Assembly (NCBI RefSeq): GCF_030063415.1
Contig: NZ_JASITA010000018.1
Span: 97,991 to 161,990, forward strand
Length of the DNA: 64,000 bases
DNA from: Streptomyces sp. H27-C3
Lineage (GTDB): Bacteria; Actinomycetota; Actinomycetes; Streptomycetales; Streptomycetaceae
Direction of reading: 5' to 3'
The notes under the pieces were generated by a model. It was not told where the DNA came from and did no database searches. It saw only the letters and a program-made list of their open reading frames with translations. Each line of letters opens with the position of its first letter. Position 1 is the stretch's first letter. The translations under genes and the position numbers were made by a program. Of this stretch, positions 60,467-64,000 are shown one piece after another.

Positions 60467-60655
60467 AGGACCCTCAAGTTCTTCGGAGCCGACCTCAAAG
60501 GCATCGAACTGCGCGCCGACGACCTCGAATGGTCCTTCGGTACCGGAACGCCTCTGCACGGCGCCGCCCAGGATCTTCTCCTGCTCGCATACGGCCGACG
60601 GCTGCCTCCGGACCACCTCCGTGGCGAGCTGCGCGACCGCTTCATTGTCGTGTAA
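60467..60655 (+). pseudogene. MDMPI-type protein fragment (C-terminal domain only)
   Basis: About 62 residues resemble the C-terminal domain of maleylpyruvate isomerase-like mycothiol proteins: RTLKFFGADLKGIELRADDL, WSFGTGTPLHGAAQDLLLLA and YGRRLPPDHLRGEL, then a stop at 60653-60655. The whole N-terminal four-helix domain is missing, and the fragment abuts the LysR fragment on the opposite strand. It is a recombination scar. Confidence 0.6.
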
Positions 60656-60674
60656 AGGCCTAGTGGTAGAGGCC

Positions 60675-61223
60675 TCAGTGGTAGAGGCCGAGGAAAATAC
60701 CCCCCGGCGTGTTGAGGTCGTCGTTGTACAGGTGGAAGGCGCGGATCGCCCTGGCAACCTCCCGCTGGGAGATGAAAGCGTCGCGGTCCAGGTCCAGTTG
60801 GCGGAAGATGATCGCGGCGTCAGAGCTGGAGATCTGGCAGAAATCGAGATATCTGGCGAACTCATCTCTGTTGATGCGTTTGTCGGCATCGACGTCCAGC
60901 ACATTGAAAACGGCCTGCGCGAGGTCCTCCAGCAACGGCGCCGCATGCGTGCCGTAACCCACCGCGCGATGTGCGGCGACGAACTCGCCCTGGGACAGCC
61001 GGTCCTGCCCGGGGGTCGCCTGCGACAGGAGTCCCAGCCACTGTGCCCAGTACGCCCTCTGCAGGTGCTCGATCCTGGCATCACTGGTCGCCAACGCGTA
61101 GCCGGTCGTGTACCTGTCCACGATGTGCTGGTAGTTGTCCCAGGTCACAAAGCCCCTGCCCGCGGTGTCAAGGGCCGTGAAGAGCCGCTGCAGCCGACGG
61201 GTGATCGGATCGGACGTCACCAT
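60675..61223 (-). CDS. EF-hand calcium-binding protein
   Basis: A 182-residue acidic protein of the calerythrin/CalD-like EF-hand group. The calcium loops are DTAGRGFVTWDN (about 19-30), DVDADKRINRDE (about 110-121) and DLDRDAFISQRE (about 144-155), each with Asp/Asn at positions 1, 3 and 5 and an acid at 12, though the first is imperfect. Bacterial members buffer or sense calcium in the cytoplasm. No signal peptide. The ATG at 61223 begins directly before the first helix. Confidence 0.85.
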   Translation of the reverse strand: MVTSDPITRRLQRLFTALDTAGRGFVTWDNYQHIVDRYTTGYALATSDARIEHLQRAYWAQWLGLLSQATPGQDRLSQGEFVAAHRAVGYGTHAAPLLEDLAQAVFNVLDVDADKRINRDEFARYLDFCQISSSDAAIIFRQLDLDRDAFISQREVARAIRAFHLYNDDLNTPGGIFLGLYH

Positions 61224-61432
61224 GTGTTCCGTGCCCTCTCGCTAGACCTCATTGACGAGTGTCATCCATGCCTGCCGCTTGCGGTCCGCGCCGCGAACGA
61301 GGACTCGTCGTACCAGACGTTCAAACGCCTTCAGAGGTTCATCCCTCGCTGAACGATCACCCGTGGAGCCGCCCTGGCCGGGCGTTCCGGCGGGCGCGAA
61401 CCGGCGTTGGGCCAGGGAGCCGCGGCGTCCGG

Positions 61433-62005
61433 TCAGGGCTGCTTCTCCAGGACGCACAGCTCCCCATTGTCAGGGTCGCCGATGTAGGTCCACAGCACGG
61501 GCCGCCGGGTGGTTCCCCGGGCTTCGTACTCGGTCCAGACGGCGCTCGGCGCAAAGGCGATGTGGACCGCTGTCACACGGGGGTCGTCGTTCCCGTCGGC
61601 CGAGGACGAGCTGCTCCAGGTGCCGGAACCGGAGTCCGGGGTGAACACGCTGTTCAGGTCCTCGTCCACGAAATCGCCGCACGCCCCGACCGAGGTGAAC
61701 GAGCCGTCGGGACGCACCAGTAGTTGCCCGCCCCGGTCGTCCTGCCAGGTGCCTACGACCGCTTCGGCCTGCAGGACGAGGGCGGCACCCTGCGGCACCG
61801 GGGGCGGGCTCAGTGTGCGTCCCATCATCAGGAGAGCAGCCGGCCCGCCGACCAGTACCGCCGGCACGAGCAGCAGACCGGCCACCCCGAGCGCAGTGGC
61901 GATGGTCCTGCGGCTGAAGCGCTGCGGCGGGCGCACGTTGCGAGGGTTCACGTCTTCATGCAGCGTCGTCTCGGCGCGTTCGGACGGCTCCTTGCTGATC
62001 CCCAC
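61433..62005 (-). CDS. membrane-anchored hypothetical protein
   Basis: A 190-residue protein. A cytoplasmic N-terminus is followed by one hydrophobic helix (TIATALGVAGLLLVPAVLVG, about residues 35-54) and an extracytoplasmic beta-rich domain with VGTWQDDRGGQLLVRPDGSF, CGDFVDE and GSGTW. This WQ-x(n)-G-x-DGSF pattern recurs in Streptomyces surface proteins of unknown function. The GTG at 62005 was chosen because of the AGGGGGA ribosome-binding site just before it. Confidence 0.65.
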   Translation of the reverse strand: MGISKEPSERAETTLHEDVNPRNVRPPQRFSRRTIATALGVAGLLLVPAVLVGGPAALLMMGRTLSPPPVPQGAALVLQAEAVVGTWQDDRGGQLLVRPDGSFTSVGACGDFVDEDLNSVFTPDSGSGTWSSSSSADGNDDPRVTAVHIAFAPSAVWTEYEARGTTRRPVLWTYIGDPDNGELCVLEKQP

Positions 62006-62162
62006 GCATTCCCCCTGCGATCGGCCGCGAGGCCGCGGCACCGAGCGCCATCATGCCCCCAGGCCTGCGCGCCGCTGCACGCCAGGGTGCTGACCAGATG
62101 GCGACCTACTTGTACGCCGTGCACGCCCAGGTGTCGGACGGGACCACCATCGCCAACGCCGC

Positions 62163-62468
62163 TCATCCGCAGCCTGCTTCGCCGGGGCCGCGCCTTTCGA
62201 CGTCCGCGCCACGCGACGAAGGCCCGTCGTGAGTCCTGCGCAACCACTCGTCGAGCGCGACGTAGTCAGCGGTGGTGAGGCCCTCGTGGGGGTCGACGCG
62301 ATGAAGTAGAGCCTGTCCTCGATGGTGGGCGGATACCCACGCCCGGTCGGTGTCGGTGATCTCGTCGTCCGCCCAGATGAAGGGCTGAGTCGGCGTATCT
62401 GTGGGGTAGTCCTGGGCGTCGATCGCCGCGGCAGCACGGGAGTGGATCCGGCCCGCCCGTGGCAGCTT
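62163..62468 (-). pseudogene. C-terminal fragment of a HAD-like protein
   Basis: A frame without its own start reads LPRAGRIHSRAAAAIDAQDY, then PFIWADDEITDTDRAWV, QALLHRVDPHEGLTTADYVA and LDEWLRR before the stop at 62163. The 'WxDDE...W...LLxRxDPxxGL' pattern is that of HAD-type proteins related to the RNA-repair (Swiss Army Knife) group, as I remember it. No N-terminus is seen, so this is a truncated remnant. Confidence 0.5.
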
Positions 62469-62873
62469 CGCCTGCCGCTGGCCGCCCTGTTGGGTATTCG
62501 CGCACGCCCGCCTGTACCGCCCACGTGGGGATCGGCGGGGCCGGGCCCCACGGGTGTGGGCGGCGAGGGCGAGCGAGGTGACGTGCTCGCGGGTGAGGTC
62601 GCGCGGGCCAAGGAAGCCTGGCAGGAGGCCTTGCTGGAACGTGGACTTCTGCCGTTTTTACGGGAGGCCCTCGCCGACCCCGACTCGGAAACCCGGCGTC
62701 GTAGCACTCCGTCGGCTTCGACGAAACGCAGTGCGCGCCTGGGCTACGCCCGCCCGGACTTCACCAGTCCCGGTGACGGCTCCCCACCGGACTCACACCC
62801 GAATTTCACGAGCCCTGACTTCACGAGCCCTGACTTCACGGACATCAATGGACCAGAAGGACCACCGGCGTGA
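62322..62873 (+). CDS. hypothetical protein with FTSPD repeats (doubtful)
   Basis: A 183-codon frame whose second half looks protein-like: a charged helix (EVARAKEAWQEALLERGLLP, about residues 90-109) followed by a tail with pentapeptide repeats (DFTSPG, NFTSPD, FTSPD, FTD). The first half is antisense to the HAD-like fragment and is probably not coding, so the true start may be near 62560 or the gene may be a fragment. No family recognised. Confidence 0.35.
   Translation: MVGGYPRPVGVGDLVVRPDEGLSRRICGVVLGVDRRGSTGVDPARPWQLRLPLAALLGIRARPPVPPTWGSAGPGPTGVGGEGERGDVLAGEVARAKEAWQEALLERGLLPFLREALADPDSETRRRSTPSASTKRSARLGYARPDFTSPGDGSPPDSHPNFTSPDFTSPDFTDINGPEGPPA
62805..62840 (+). repeat. 15-bp tandem repeat
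   Basis: TTCACGAGCCCTGAC occurs twice in tandem (62805-62819, 62820-62834), followed by a partial third unit. In the rightward frame it encodes FTSPD pentapeptides. Confidence 0.8.
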
Positions 62874-62930
62874 CCGGGCCTTGGCGGCACGGCCAGGTGG
62901 TGGTGCGCGCGGGGGCCTTCTGTAGGAGCG

Positions 62931-63809
62931 TCACGTCAGTTTCGCTTCCTGGGTACGGAAGTCGGCGACCCACCGGGCCGAGGCCTTGATCCCGCCGAAG
63001 GTGTAGAAGTGCAGCTTGATGACACCGTGGCGGTGTGGGTCGTAGCCGTCCGCCAGGGCGCGGACGAAACGGTCGGGGCCGGCTGTTCCCATCAGGTTGG
63101 TGATCGAGAATCCGTACTTCTTCGCGATGGAGGTGCTGGTGCCGACACCGAAGCGGGTGGCGTAGGTCATCAGCCGCTTGATCCCGGCAGGGCCGGGGAC
63201 CCCGATGCGTACCGGTGTGTCGATGCCTCGGGCGCGTACGGCTTCGACCCACGTCAGTACCGGGGTGGCGTCGAAGCCGAACTGGGTGATGATGTCGCCG
63301 GTCAGCTCGTGCCGGGCCAGGGCCGCGGTCTTGTCCTTGATCGCCGACCAGAGCGTCGGGCCTGCGATGGCGGGGTGCCCCGCGGGATAACCGCTGATGC
63401 CGACGTGGCGCACGCCGTATTCCTGGAGGAGCCCGGACTCGATGAGGGCGAGGGAGTCGTCGTACGGGCCGTGGGGCGTGGGCGGATCGCCGCCGATGAC
63501 GAAGACGTTCTCTGCTGTACCCGCCGAGCGCAGTGCGTCGAGGAACTGTTCGAGCTCCGCGCGGGAGCGCAGGCGGCGGGCCGATATGTGGGGAACGGGG
63601 GTGTACCCGAACTGCTGGACGGCGCGGGCCGCGGCCAGGCGTACGCCCAGGTCTTCGTTGCCCAGGAAGGTGATGTTGATGCGGGTACCGGCGGGAATGC
63701 AGTCGCGGGCCTCTTCGAGCGTGGGGACGTCCTTGCCCGTCATCTCCAGGGAGAAGTCCTCCAACAGGGAGACGACGGCTGAGGCAGAGGCCGTGGAGAG
63801 GCAATCCAT
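62931..63809 (-). CDS. metF: methylenetetrahydrofolate reductase
   Basis: A 292-residue FAD-dependent TIM-barrel enzyme of the MetF family, reducing 5,10-methylene-THF to 5-methyl-THF for methionine synthesis. Features: an N-terminal strand with FSLEMTGKDVPTLEEA, VPHISARRLRSRAELEQFL, VFVIGGDPPTPHGPYDDSLA (the GGD flavin/substrate loop), VGISGYPAGHPAIAG, IITQFGFDATPVLTW and RIGVPGPAGIKRLM. It is closer to the shorter, GGD-containing subgroup than to E. coli MetF, so a dedicated or methylenetetrahydrofolate-related role is possible. It starts at the ATG at 63809. Confidence 0.8.
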   Translation of the reverse strand: MDCLSTASASAVVSLLEDFSLEMTGKDVPTLEEARDCIPAGTRINITFLGNEDLGVRLAAARAVQQFGYTPVPHISARRLRSRAELEQFLDALRSAGTAENVFVIGGDPPTPHGPYDDSLALIESGLLQEYGVRHVGISGYPAGHPAIAGPTLWSAIKDKTAALARHELTGDIITQFGFDATPVLTWVEAVRARGIDTPVRIGVPGPAGIKRLMTYATRFGVGTSTSIAKKYGFSITNLMGTAGPDRFVRALADGYDPHRHGVIKLHFYTFGGIKASARWVADFRTQEAKLT

Positions 63810-64000
63810 GGTGCTCCTTGTTCACGTGGATCTTCCTGGGCCCGCGGGTGGTGCGTGGGCGGAGGCGGGGCGCACGCCGGCCTCGCACGCTAATCCGGCG
63901 ATCAGTGCGCGGGAGGGCTGCGCGGGAACTGTATCCGGGCTGGACCGGTACCTCGGTGCCCGGTACGGCGTACTGATGGTCTACGAGTGCCAGGGGGGGG
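63810..64000. other. window end, no gene seen
   Basis: The last 191 bp upstream of the metF start show no supported coding sequence, and the window ends in a run of eight G, so a neighbouring gene could be cut. Confidence 0.4.

Overview
The window is high-GC actinobacterial DNA, almost certainly Streptomyces or a close relative. Supporting signs are the strong G/C bias in third codon positions, GTG starts, mycothiol-dependent isomerase-type proteins, SARP and LAL regulators, DUF5133, Imm49 and KorAB. No rRNA, tRNA or CRISPR array was seen.

The central block, about 21.9-56.8 kb, is a type I polyketide cluster for a chlorinated product. Its plan is distinctive. Three translationally coupled PKS genes (29426-47351) carry four modules, and modules 2 and 4 have no acyltransferase. 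They are followed by a type II thioesterase, a flavin reductase, a degenerate adenylation-like protein and the E1alpha/E1beta/E2 genes of a branched-chain 2-oxoacid dehydrogenase. Upstream lie a FADH2-dependent halogenase, a LAL (LuxR) regulator and a cation/proton antiporter. This agrees point for point with what I recall of the neocarzilin cluster of 'Streptomyces carzinostaticus' (Otsuka et al. 2004: about 33 kb, 14 ORFs, four PKS modules, no AT in modules 2 and 4, halogenase just upstream, TEII just downstream). I could not check this against a database. Counting from the antiporter (23261) to KorB (56786) gives 14 genes in 33.5 kb. On that count a second halogenase gene (21899-23173) lies just outside the described cluster.

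Proposed logic: the Bkd enzymes supply a branched acyl-CoA starter. The four modules, at least one of them iterating, build a polyene; the ER-like region of module 1 has lost its nucleotide-binding motif, which fits a polyene. The thioesterase helps release. The halogenase(s), using FADH2 from the flavin reductase, chlorinate. The antiporter may give tolerance. The LAL regulator, and perhaps the SARP regulator at 16.3 kb, control expression.

The left flank (0-21.8 kb) holds ordinary accessory genes: an ArsR/quinone-reductase pair, an AraC/MFS pair, a hexapeptide-repeat protein, a MerR regulator with a divergent MDMPI protein, an M23 peptidase, a four-gene acyl-CoA dehydrogenase/PIG-L/methyltransferase/glycosyltransferase operon, FUSC, a SARP regulator, an MFS/TetR efflux pair with a striking palindromic operator, and an MBL-fold hydrolase. 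The right flank (56.8-64 kb) is eroded: a broken two-component system, a truncated LysR gene abutting a truncated MDMPI gene, and a HAD-like remnant. It also holds an intact Imm49 protein, an EF-hand protein, a membrane-anchored protein and a MetF-type reductase. At least five apparent frameshifts sit in the flanks and none in the PKS block, so decay and sequencing error both need considering.
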